NCBI GenBank assembly: GCA_012514775.1
Contig: JAAYZQ010000385.1
Coordinates: 1-12,266, forward strand
Source of the DNA: Anaerolineaceae bacterium
GTDB taxonomy: Bacteria > Chloroflexota > Anaerolineae > JAAYZQ01
Length of the DNA: 12,266 bases
Direction: 5' to 3'
Numbering within the stretch: the stretch's first letter is position 1; each line of letters starts with the position of its first letter. The position numbers and the translations under genes are program-made. Below, piece by piece: positions 6,812 through 12,266 of this stretch. Below the pieces are notes generated by a model, which ran no database searches, was not told the DNA's origin, and worked only from the letters and a program-made list of their open reading frames with translations.

Positions 6812-8266
6812 TTGCACCTGCTATTCATCGTCAAAGAGATCGACAACGAGCCCCAGGGCATCCTGCTCATCAGCAGCCTGCTGAAGCGGGCGGGCCACCA
6901 GGTCAGCCTGGTGGTGGCCACCGAGGAGGACCCGGTGCAGGCCGCCCTGCGGCTGCGGCCCGACGTCGTGGGCTATACCGTCTACACCGGGCCCCACACC
7001 TGGTACCTGGAGCTGAACCGCCGCATTCGTGCCCAACTGCCCGGGCTGTTTTCCGTCTTTGGCGGGCCGCACCCCACCTTTTTCCCGGAGATGATCGACC
7101 GGGAGGGCGTGGACGGGCTGTGCATTGGCGAGGGCGAGTATGCCACCCTGGATTTGATGAACGCCCTGGAGCGGGACGGTGACGGCGCCGTGCGCCTGGC
7201 CGACCCGGCCATCGCCAACTGGTGGTTCAAGCTGAACGGCGAGGTGGTCCGCAACCCGCTGCGCCCCCTGCTGACGGGCGAGGAGCTGGACGACCTGCCC
7301 TTTGCCGACAGGGAGCTGCTCTACGCCGCCCACGCCCAGAGCCGCCGGACCAAGATCAAGCCCTTTATCACCGGCCGGGGCTGCCCCTACGATTGTGCCT
7401 TTTGCTTCAACAAGGCCTATTCGGACCTGTATGGGGGCCAGGGCCGCCGCTTTCGCCGGCGCAGCGTGGACAATGTCCTGCGGGAGCTGCAAGAGGTCGT
7501 TGCCCACCACGACGTGCGTTTCGTGCTCTTCATGGACGACACCTTCATCCTGCAGGACCGCTGGCTCCAGGAGTTCATGGGCCGCTACAAGGACGAGGTG
7601 GGCCTGCCCTTCTGGTGCCAGGTGCGGGCCAACCTGGTCACCGACGAAAAGATCGCCCTCTTCAAGGATGCGGGCTGCGTGTCCGTCAGCTTTGGCCTGG
7701 AGGCGGGCAACGACCACCTGCGCAACGTCGTGCTCAACCGCAACATGAGCCGCGAGGAGATCCTGGGCGCTGCCGAGATCCTGCGCCGCCACGGCGTGGC
7801 GTTCATGACCAACAACATGCTCGGCCTGCCCACCGGCAGCCTGGAGACCGACTTTGAGACGCTGGATCTGAACGCCCAATGCCGGCCGGCCTATGCCAAC
7901 GTCTTTCTCTTCCAGCCCTACCCGAAGACCGCCCTGGGTGAGTGGGCCTATCGCGAAGGCTGGATGATGGGCTCCTTTGACGACCTGTCGGGCTCGGTGA
8001 GCGACGACACGGTCATCCGCTTTGGCAGCGACGACGAAAAGCGCCAGATCGAAAACTTACAGAAGCTCTTTGCCCTGGGCGTTGAGCTGCCCTGGCTCCT
8101 GCCGGTCATCCGGCGGCTGATCCGCCGCCGGCCAAGCCGGCTGCACTGGCTGGTCTACAAGCTGTGGAAGGGCTGGGCCATCAAGCGGCGGATGTTCCCC
8201 TTTGCCATGTCGCCCCGGGAGTACCTGGACTCGGCGCTGTATTATATGCGCATCAAGAGCCAATAA
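6812..8266 (+). CDS. B12-binding-domain radical SAM protein, copy 2
   Basis: 484 residues, starting at TTG 6812 with GGAGGGGAG ending six bases upstream, the same spacing as copy 1. It follows copy 1 by 48 bases with no promoter in between, so the two are probably co-transcribed. The architecture is identical: N-terminal cobalamin-type domain with FGGPHPTFFPEM (83-94) and GEGE (107-109 region), radical SAM cysteines C191, C195 and C198 (GRGCPYDCAFCF), a FMDDTF motif, FGLEAGNDHLRN, and a tail with KLWKGWAIKRR ending MRIKSQ. Both copies keep all three cluster cysteines, so neither looks like a decayed duplicate. The segment between the B12 domain and the core differs most (an 8-residue longer insertion near 113-160), suggesting different substrates or successive steps on the same one. 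The substrate cannot be named from the sequence. Confidence 0.92.
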   Translation: MHLLFIVKEIDNEPQGILLISSLLKRAGHQVSLVVATEEDPVQAALRLRPDVVGYTVYTGPHTWYLELNRRIRAQLPGLFSVFGGPHPTFFPEMIDREGVDGLCIGEGEYATLDLMNALERDGDGAVRLADPAIANWWFKLNGEVVRNPLRPLLTGEELDDLPFADRELLYAAHAQSRRTKIKPFITGRGCPYDCAFCFNKAYSDLYGGQGRRFRRRSVDNVLRELQEVVAHHDVRFVLFMDDTFILQDRWLQEFMGRYKDEVGLPFWCQVRANLVTDEKIALFKDAGCVSVSFGLEAGNDHLRNVVLNRNMSREEILGAAEILRRHGVAFMTNNMLGLPTGSLETDFETLDLNAQCRPAYANVFLFQPYPKTALGEWAYREGWMMGSFDDLSGSVSDDTVIRFGSDDEKRQIENLQKLFALGVELPWLLPVIRRLIRRRPSRLHWLVYKLWKGWAIKRRMFPFAMSPREYLDSALYYMRIKSQ

Positions 8267-8278
8267 GAAGCTGCCGTC

Positions 8279-8467
8279 TCAGCCAGGCTGCCAGTAGCGG
8301 CGGCCGTGGATGACCACGGTTCGCCGCCAGCCTCGGGGCAGCAGCCCGAGCAGCGCGGGCCAGGCGCGCCGCTTTTGCCCCGGGGGCGGAAAGCGGATTG
8401 CGGGGCAGTCGCGCATCTCGGCGGCGCCGCCGAGGCGCTCGGGCCTGGCGGCCACGGTTGGTTCCAT
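8279..8467 (-). CDS. Possible small basic protein of unknown function
   Basis: 62 codons from an ATG at 8467, with GAGG six bases upstream (GAGGGAAAGG then ATG), converging on the second radical SAM gene and ending 12 bases from its stop. The product is rich in Arg, Pro and Trp (PPPGQKRRAWPALLGLLPR, then RRTVVIHGRRYWQ). I recognise no family. It follows the small minus-strand gene at 8514-8789 by 46 bases and could share its transcript. In DNA of this composition a 62-codon open frame can occur by chance; the ribosome binding site is the main argument for it. Confidence 0.33.
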   Translation of the reverse strand: MEPTVAARPERLGGAAEMRDCPAIRFPPPGQKRRAWPALLGLLPRGWRRTVVIHGRRYWQPG

Positions 8468-8496
8468 CCTTTCCCTCGCAGACGAATTCGCACCGG

Positions 8497-8522
8497 CCGG
8501 GTTCGATTCCCGGCTATCTCCA
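8497..8522 (+). other. tRNA 3'-end-like sequence (T-arm), no complete tRNA
   Basis: CCGGG (8497-8501), loop TTCGATT (8502-8508), CCCGG (8509-8513) make a perfect five-base T-stem with a canonical TTCRANY loop. They are followed by CTATCTCC, which resembles the 3' acceptor strand of tRNAs starting GGAGATAG. I could not find the matching 5' acceptor strand, D-arm or anticodon arm within 100 bases upstream, nor the 5' part of a tmRNA. It may be a tRNA remnant, an attachment-site-like duplicate of a tRNA end, or chance. Confidence 0.3.
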
Positions 8523-8789
8523 GATCTCGGCCGGCCCTCCTGGCTGCCGGAGCGCCCGCACGGGGCGGATTGCCCCGGCAGGCGGGGCGCTGCCGTACTC
8601 CGCCGGTTGCTCAGCTCCGGCTTCCGGCGTCGGCAGGCCGGCCATGGAGCTGGCGCTCCTCGTGCCTTCATCCGTGGGCATGGCCGTCGGCGCCGGGTCG
8701 GCCGGCTGGACGAGCCGCCCCGACCCGAGCAAGACCAGGAGAGCCAGTATGGTGAAGGTCAGTCCCGTGCGCCAGGTTACGTCGTGCAT
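8514..8789 (-). CDS. Small membrane-anchored or secreted protein, hypothetical
   Basis: 91 residues from the ATG at 8789, supported by GGGAG a few bases upstream and by an extended -10 box 26 bases before the start. Residues 9-25 (GLTFTILALLVLLGSGR) form an uncleaved anchor or signal-peptide-like helix; no lipobox cysteine is present. The remaining 65 residues are low-complexity, rich in Pro, Ala, Gly and Glu, with no recognisable fold. The pattern, anchor plus linker and then nothing, resembles the N-terminus of a larger anchored protein whose domain is missing. The stop codon coincides with the end of the T-arm-like sequence, so truncation by an old insertion or deletion is possible. An upstream in-frame ATG at 8903 lies before the promoter and is not favoured. 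Confidence 0.5.
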   Translation of the reverse strand: MHDVTWRTGLTFTILALLVLLGSGRLVQPADPAPTAMPTDEGTRSASSMAGLPTPEAGAEQPAEYGSAPPAGAIRPVRALRQPGGPAEIWR

Positions 8790-8814
8790 GCTTTCTCCCA
8801 CTTTGGTTGGCACC

Positions 8815-8823
8815 AGCATACCA
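8815..8823 (-). promoter_or_regulatory. Extended -10 promoter for the small anchored protein
   Basis: On the minus strand TGG followed by TATGCT (8820-8815), 26 bases before the ATG at 8789. No good -35 hexamer lies 16-18 bases upstream, so support rests on the extended -10 and on the position just before a Shine-Dalgarno and start codon. It is divergent from the glpX promoter. Confidence 0.42.
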
Positions 8824-8896
8824 CATTTTGCGCTACGGGTGCCTGACGATTCTCCGGCGCAAAGGCCACACCTGCCCACACCAGGACCTTCCAGAC

Positions 8897-8925
8897 TTTC
8901 CAATTTTCAAGAAGTATGTTATACT
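8897..8925 (+). promoter_or_regulatory. Promoter for glpX
   Basis: TTTCCA (8897-8902), a 17-base spacer, then TATACT (8920-8925) preceded by TGT (extended -10). Predicted transcription start is near 8932, about 93 bases before the glpX start codon. Confidence 0.65.
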
Positions 8926-8930
8926 GGTGT

Positions 8931-8992
8931 CCTATTCGGGAGAAGGGCAGTTTCTTGAGTGCAAGTTGGCCCCGAAGGCAGTTTCCGATAGG
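8931..8992 (+). promoter_or_regulatory. Structure-prone 5' leader of glpX
   Basis: Starting at the predicted transcription start, CCTATTCGG (8931-8939) can pair with CCGATAGG (8985-8992) with one bulged base, closing a domain of about 60 bases. Inside are a small CTTG/CAAG hairpin and two copies of GGCAGTTTC, the second overlapping the closing stem. The glpX ribosome binding site AGGAG follows about 20 bases later. I do not recognise a known riboswitch class; a regulatory fold is possible but unproven. Confidence 0.35.
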
Positions 8993-9024
8993 TTCACACG
9001 TGGATTCCCAGGAGACGCGCGCCC

Positions 9025-10011
9025 ATGAATGCAAGCCCTGATCGAAACCTCGCAATGGAACTGGCCCGTGTTACCGAGGCGGCGGCGATGGCAGCCGGTC
9101 GCTGGATGGGCAGGGGGAACAAGGAGGCCTCGGACCAGGCCGCCGTGGATGCCATGCGCCTGGTCCTGAACACGGTCGAAATGGACGGGATCATTGTCAT
9201 CGGCGAGGGAGAAAAGGACGAGGCGCCCATGCTCTACAACGGAGAGCACCTGGGGACCGGCAACCCGCCCCTGGTCGACATCGCCGTCGATCCCATCGAC
9301 GGCACGACCGTCCTGTCGCTGGGGCGCTCGGGGGCGCTGGCCGTCGTGTCGCTCTCGGAGCGGGGCACCATGTATGACCCGCACTGCATCATGTACATGA
9401 ACAAGATCGCCGTCGGCCCGGAGGCGGCGGGCACCATCGACATCGACGCCCCGGTGGACGTGAACCTGCGGAGCGTGGCCCGGGCCAAGCGGCGCGACGT
9501 GGACGACCTGACCGTCATCATCCTGGACCGCCCTCGCCACCACGAGCTCATCCAGGAGGTGCGCTCGGTGGGAGCGCGCATCCGCCTGATCAGTGATGGC
9601 GACATAGCCGGCGCCCTCATGACCGCCATCGCCGACACGGGCATCGACGTCCTCATGGGTATCGGCGGCTCGCCGGAGGCGGTCGTCAGTGCGTGTGCCC
9701 TCAAGTGCGTGGGAGGAGACATGCAGTGCAAGCTCTGGCCGCGCAACGACGACGAGCGGGACGGGGCCCTCGAGGCCGGCATGGATCTCGACACCATCCT
9801 GGGCATCGACGACCTGGTCCAGGGGAACAATGTCTTTTTCTCGGCGACGGGGATCACCGACGGCCAATTGCTGGAAGGTGTTCGCTATTTTGGCGGAGGA
9901 GCCAAGACGCATACCCTGGTCATGCGCTCTCTGTCGGGGACTGTGCGATTCATCGAAGGCACCCATCGCTGGGACAAGCTGATGCGCTACAGCCAGATTC
10001 GTTTTGACTAG
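9025..10011 (+). CDS. glpX: Class II fructose-1,6-bisphosphatase (GlpX)
   Basis: 328 residues, normal for GlpX (E. coli about 336). The enzyme removes the 1-phosphate of fructose-1,6-bisphosphate in cytosolic gluconeogenesis. Metal and phosphate site residues line up with the family: D37 ([12 protein letters not shown]), E61 in [13 protein letters not shown]89 and D92 in [15 protein letters not shown] (191-197) and E218 in GIGGSPEAV. The acidic residue after DPI is Asp rather than the Glu of E. coli GlpX, as I recall also for some actinobacterial enzymes. Some family members also act on sedoheptulose-1,7-bisphosphate, which cannot be decided here. The ATG at 9025 follows AGGAG by ten bases, a rather long spacing; the next in-frame ATG at 9055 would remove the first helix. 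The gene is monocistronic by its own promoter and terminator. Confidence 0.95.
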   Translation: MNASPDRNLAMELARVTEAAAMAAGRWMGRGNKEASDQAAVDAMRLVLNTVEMDGIIVIGEGEKDEAPMLYNGEHLGTGNPPLVDIAVDPIDGTTVLSLGRSGALAVVSLSERGTMYDPHCIMYMNKIAVGPEAAGTIDIDAPVDVNLRSVARAKRRDVDDLTVIILDRPRHHELIQEVRSVGARIRLISDGDIAGALMTAIADTGIDVLMGIGGSPEAVVSACALKCVGGDMQCKLWPRNDDERDGALEAGMDLDTILGIDDLVQGNNVFFSATGITDGQLLEGVRYFGGGAKTHTLVMRSLSGTVRFIEGTHRWDKLMRYSQIRFD

Positions 10012-10052
10012 CGCATGCTCGCGAGCAGGCAACGTGGGCCTGCACGACGAGC

Positions 10053-10097
10053 CCGGCACATTGGTTGCGGGTGCTGGCTGCCCGGTGCCGGTTTTTT
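10053..10097 (+). terminator. Intrinsic terminator of glpX
   Basis: CCGGCAC (10053-10059) pairs with GTGCCGG (10085-10091), followed at once by six T residues (10092-10097). The loop of 25 bases is long but can form inner pairs. It stands 42 bases after the glpX stop codon and 25 bases before the rho promoter, so it separates the two transcription units. Confidence 0.7.
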
Positions 10098-10121
10098 CCG
10101 TCACACTTTTGGCACAAAAAC

Positions 10122-10150
10122 TTGACGCCCGTACGCTTATATGTTATAAT
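10122..10150 (+). promoter_or_regulatory. Near-consensus promoter for rho and its leader
   Basis: TTGACG (10122-10127), a 17-base spacer, then TATAAT (10145-10150) preceded by TGT. Five of six -35 bases, all -10 bases, ideal spacing and the extended -10 element make this the best promoter in the window. Predicted transcription start is near 10157, about 375 bases before the rho start codon. Confidence 0.82.
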
Positions 10151-10156
10151 CCGCTG

Positions 10157-10531
10157 GCCTGTGAAATCTGAAAGGTCCTCCTTACCATTGGCCACATCGG
10201 ATCTACTGACGGGCTGTTTCTCGGGCGCAACATTGGCGACGGGATAGGCTCTGGGATGGATCGAACATCTTGCGAGTAGTGCTGCTTGCCGCAGACGCAG
10301 ACCCAGTGCCTGTGAGGTAACGTCCTTTCCGCGGACGTTGTTGCAGGTCAAGTAATGGAGGCTCTCATTGGGGCATCGCCTGCCCCGCGATAAAACAAGG
10401 AACGTACCCGGTCACCCGATGATCCGGGGATTATATCGGCGGTTCAGATTCTGCTTCTGCCCCGACGAACCGCACTGCCCTTTGGGGCTGAAGTTGGCAC
10501 CCGCCGAGCATGTCTGGCACGGAGGAACAGA
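10157..10531 (+). promoter_or_regulatory. Long rho leader (about 375 bases without a recognised gene)
   Basis: No convincing protein gene fills this stretch. Local stems are visible: TGGCC/GGCCA at 10155-10159 and 10190-10194 at the 5' end; AACGTCC/GGACGTT at 10319-10325 and 10333-10339; GGGGCA/TGCCCC at 10370-10375 and 10381-10386; GCGGTTC/GAACCGC at 10439-10445 and 10467-10473; GCCC/GGGC at 10477-10488. The interval 10443-10483 is richer in C than G, as Rho-loading (rut) sites are. A 12-codon open frame (10355-10393) overlaps the third stem, and another short frame (10510-10545) overlaps the rho start. No U-tract occurs, so transcripts should reach rho unless Rho itself stops them. E. coli rho is autoregulated in its leader; a similar loop here is inferred. 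Confidence 0.5.
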
Positions 10532-11782
10532 GTGAATATTGCTGAGCTTGAAAGCAAAACGATGCCCGAGCTATTAGAGCTCGCACGTGAAATGGATATC
10601 AGCGGCTTTAGCCGCCTCAAGAAACACGAGCTGACCATGCGCCTCCTACAGGCCCAGGCCGAAAGCCAGGGTCTGCTCTTCGGTGGTGGCATCCTGGACG
10701 TCGTGTCGGATGGCATCGGGTTCCTGCGCTCGGGCGATCTGCTGCCCAGCCCCGACGACATCTATGTCTCGCAGTCGCAGATTCGGCGGTTCGGTCTGCG
10801 GGCGGGCGACACGGTCATCGGGCAGGTTCGACCCCCGAAAGAGAACGAGAAATACTTTGGGCTCTTGCGCGTCGAGGCGGTCAACAACGTGGATCCCGAG
10901 CAGGCCAAGCGCCGGCCGTGGTTCGACCGGCTGACGCCCATCTTTCCCAGGGAACAGCTCAAGTTAGAGTCGGGGCAGTTTCCGCTGTCCACACGCCTGC
11001 TGGACATCCTGGCGCCCATTGGCCGCGGGCAGCGCGGGCTCATCGTCTCGCCGCCCAAGGCAGGCAAGACCACCATCCTGAAACAGATCGCCAACGGCAT
11101 CACCTCCAACCACACCAACCTGCATCTCATGGTCGTCCTCATCGGCGAGCGGCCCGAGGAAGTGACCGACATGGCCCGCTCGGTGGAAGCCGAAGTAATG
11201 GCCGCCACGTTTGACGAGCCTGTGCAGCACCACGTCCGGGTTGCCGAGATGGCCCTGGAGCGCGCCAAGCGCCTGGTAGAGATCGGGCAAGACGTCGTCA
11301 TCCTGGCCGACTCGATCACCCGGCTGGCGCGGGCCTACAACCTGGTGGTGCCGCCCAGTGGCCGGACCCTGTCGGGTGGTATTGACCCCGCCGCCCTCTA
11401 TCCGCCCAAGCGCTTTTTCGGCGCCGCGCGGAACATCGAGGAGGGGGGCAGCCTGACCATCATTGCCACGTGCCTGGTCGACACCGGCAGCCGCATGGAC
11501 GACGTGATCTACGAGGAGTTCAAGGGCACCGGCAACATGGAGATGCACCTCAACCGCAAGCTCGCCGACCGGCGGCTCTTCCCGGCCATCGACATCGAGC
11601 GCTCCAGCACGCGGCGCGAGGAGCTGCTCCTCGACAAGGACACGCTGGCCCGGGTATGGACCCTGCGGCGCATGATCGATGCCCTGGGTGGTGGAGCCGA
11701 CGCCGTCGAGCCGGTGCTTTCGCGCCTGTCCAAGACCCGCAGCAACGCCGACTTTCTTTCCACCCTGAACCGAGAAGTGTAG
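10532..11782 (+). CDS. rho: Transcription termination factor Rho
   Basis: 416 residues, near E. coli Rho (419) and without the long N-terminal insertion of some high-GC phyla. Residues 1-45 are the Rho N-terminal helical domain, 50-118 the cold-shock-like RNA-binding domain ([20 protein letters not shown]), and 140-400 the RecA-like ATPase. Visible motifs: Walker A PPKAGKTT (174-181), [10 protein letters not shown] (205-214) with the catalytic Glu, Walker B VVILAD (255-260) followed by [11 protein letters not shown]-loop region [10 protein letters not shown] (276-285), and the arginine-finger/R-loop region [17 protein letters not shown] (332-348). The protein is a hexameric helicase that loads on C-rich RNA and releases RNA polymerase. 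In the ERPEE motif the preceding residue is Gly where E. coli has Asp. The GTG start at 10532 follows GGAGGAAC. Expression is probably from the promoter at 10122-10150 through a long leader. Confidence 0.98.
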   Translation: MNIAELESKTMPELLELAREMDISGFSRLKKHELTMRLLQAQAESQGLLFGGGILDVVSDGIGFLRSGDLLPSPDDIYVSQSQIRRFGLRAGDTVIGQVRPPKENEKYFGLLRVEAVNNVDPEQAKRRPWFDRLTPIFPREQLKLESGQFPLSTRLLDILAPIGRGQRGLIVSPPKAGKTTILKQIANGITSNHTNLHLMVVLIGERPEEVTDMARSVEAEVMAATFDEPVQHHVRVAEMALERAKRLVEIGQDVVILADSITRLARAYNLVVPPSGRTLSGGIDPAALYPPKRFFGAARNIEEGGSLTIIATCLVDTGSRMDDVIYEEFKGTGNMEMHLNRKLADRRLFPAIDIERSSTRREELLLDKDTLARVWTLRRMIDALGGGADAVEPVLSRLSKTRSNADFLSTLNREV

Positions 11783-11790
11783 GCACAGGG

Positions 11791-11824
11791 GCAGGCCGTT
11801 TTGCCTGCTGCCTGGCCGCCTTTT
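11791..11824 (+). terminator. Possible terminator after rho
   Basis: GCAGGC (11791-11796) and GCCTGC (11803-11808) form a 6 bp stem around CGTTTT eight bases after the rho stop. A short TTTT run comes only at 11821-11824, so the element is not a perfect intrinsic terminator. The next promoter begins at 11862, which supports the end of the rho unit here. Confidence 0.4.
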
Positions 11825-11861
11825 GTGGGTGAAAGGGCTTTATCACCTGGCCGTCCCTGAT

Positions 11862-11890
11862 TTGGCAGGGTAGCGGTTCTATGGTATACT
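11862..11890 (+). promoter_or_regulatory. Promoter for the partial membrane-protein gene at the right edge
   Basis: TTGGCA (11862-11867), a 17-base spacer, then TATACT (11885-11890) preceded by TGG. Transcription should start near 11897, exactly where ACTGCA (11897-11902) can pair with TGCAGT (11912-11917) as a 5'-terminal hairpin. The leader is about 40 bases and carries GGGAG before the ATG at 11937. Confidence 0.72.
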
Positions 11891-11936
11891 GATCCCACTG
11901 CAATAATGGCGTGCAGTCCACTTCGGGAGTGAATGC

Positions 11937-12266
11937 ATGATCGAATCGCAGTCCAAATTCCCTGCGCGGGACGGTGCGCGGGTGGCAAATGGGATCAAGT
12001 ACCGGAGAGCCGTTTCTTCGATCAAGACCCGAATCCACGGTTGGCACTTGACTGCAAAGGGAGCGCGGGCGGCGCACCTGGCCGGGGACTGTGCGTCTGC
12101 GTTGCGCAGCGTCCTGTCGGACCTTCAGCTCTACGCTTACCTATCACGAATCCTGACCGCGGCCGCGGCCGGGCTTCGCGACGGCTCGCTTTTCGGCCGT
12201 TTTGCCCTCCACCTGGTCGTCGTCTTTTTGGCCCTGGGGGTGGTCGTCATTGCCCAGGTCAGCCTG
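11937..12266 (+). CDS. N-terminus of a membrane-anchored protein, cut by the window edge
   Basis: 110 codons are open from the ATG at 11937 to the end of the window with no stop. The start is supported by GGGAG seven bases upstream and the promoter at 11862-11890. Residues 1-85 are basic and would be cytoplasmic; residues 89-108 (FALHLVVVFLALGVVVIAQ) form one transmembrane segment, so the rest of the protein should lie outside the membrane. This arrangement is typical of anchored cell-wall enzymes, and I recall peptidase M23/LysM proteins near rho in related genomes, but no catalytic or binding domain is visible here. The function is unassigned. Confidence 0.75.
   Translation, partial: MIESQSKFPARDGARVANGIKYRRAVSSIKTRIHGWHLTAKGARAAHLAGDCASALRSVLSDLQLYAYLSRILTAAAAGLRDGSLFGRFALHLVVVFLALGVVVIAQVSL

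Noticed and set aside
5312..6817. 501-codon minus-strand frame opposite the first radical SAM gene
   Set aside because: It mirrors the radical SAM gene codon for codon and shows no recognisable motif or ribosome binding site.
8410..8525. Complete tRNA or tmRNA ending at the T-arm-like sequence
   Set aside because: No complementary 5' acceptor strand, D-arm or anticodon arm could be found at tRNA distance, and no tmRNA-type 5' end lies within about 350 bases upstream. Only a fragment is claimed.
8932..10104. 390-codon minus-strand frame covering glpX
   Set aside because: His/Asp/Val/Arg-rich complement of glpX, running through its promoter leader and terminator; glpX motifs are unmistakable on the plus strand.
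10240..10300. Possible tRNA on the minus strand within the rho leader (TTCGATC-like loop)
   Set aside because: The stem has only four pairs and the acceptor strands do not match.
9950..10351. 133-codon minus-strand frame and 60-codon plus-strand frame (10065-10247) around the rho promoter
   Set aside because: Both run across the terminator and the near-consensus promoter, lack good ribosome binding sites, and have no recognisable protein features.

Overview
The window is GC-rich bacterial chromosomal DNA with long reading frames, TTG and GTG starts and strong Shine-Dalgarno sequences. The gene set is a flotillin plus NfeD-like pair, a DUF2723 membrane glycosyltransferase-like protein, tandem B12-binding radical SAM enzymes, a GlpX-type fructose-1,6-bisphosphatase with a DPIDGT metal motif, and a compact Rho. 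This fits a member of Chloroflexota, perhaps Anaerolineae. That assignment is an inference from gene content; there is no rRNA or other phylogenetic marker to settle it.

Layout. (1) Positions 1-2400: a minus-strand operon, NfeD-like/YuaF-like membrane protein followed by flotillin, read from a strong extended -10 promoter near 2380 and ending toward an 11-12 bp GC hairpin at the left edge. (2) Positions 2490-5145: a divergently oriented, apparently almost leaderless DUF2723 gene with a duplicated beta-rich C-terminal region. (3) Positions 5220-8266: two tandem paralogous cobalamin-binding-domain radical SAM enzymes, each starting with TTG six bases after a strong Shine-Dalgarno, behind one good promoter. 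(4) Positions 8267-8930: a gene-poor stretch holding two small minus-strand reading frames (one with its own promoter, ribosome binding site and membrane anchor) and a tRNA T-arm-like sequence. (5) Positions 8897-10097: glpX with its own promoter, a foldable leader and a terminator. (6) Positions 10122-11824: rho behind a near-consensus promoter and an unusually long leader of about 375 bases. (7) Positions 11862-12266: a promoter and the first 110 codons of a membrane protein cut by the window edge.

How the parts relate. Flotillin and the NfeD-like protein form a known membrane-microdomain pair. The DUF2723 protein and the two radical SAM proteins lie in the same direction and may work on a cell-envelope glycan or lipid, but no substrate can be read from the sequence. 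glpX and rho are housekeeping genes with separate promoters. The most coherent cross-cutting signal is promoter architecture: all seven promoter candidates carry a TG one base before the -10 box. The most unusual local signals are a 57-base near-identical patch shared by the two radical SAM paralogs, the long rho leader, and the structure-prone glpX leader. I see no CRISPR array, insertion sequence, complete tRNA or rRNA, and no clear novel defence system.
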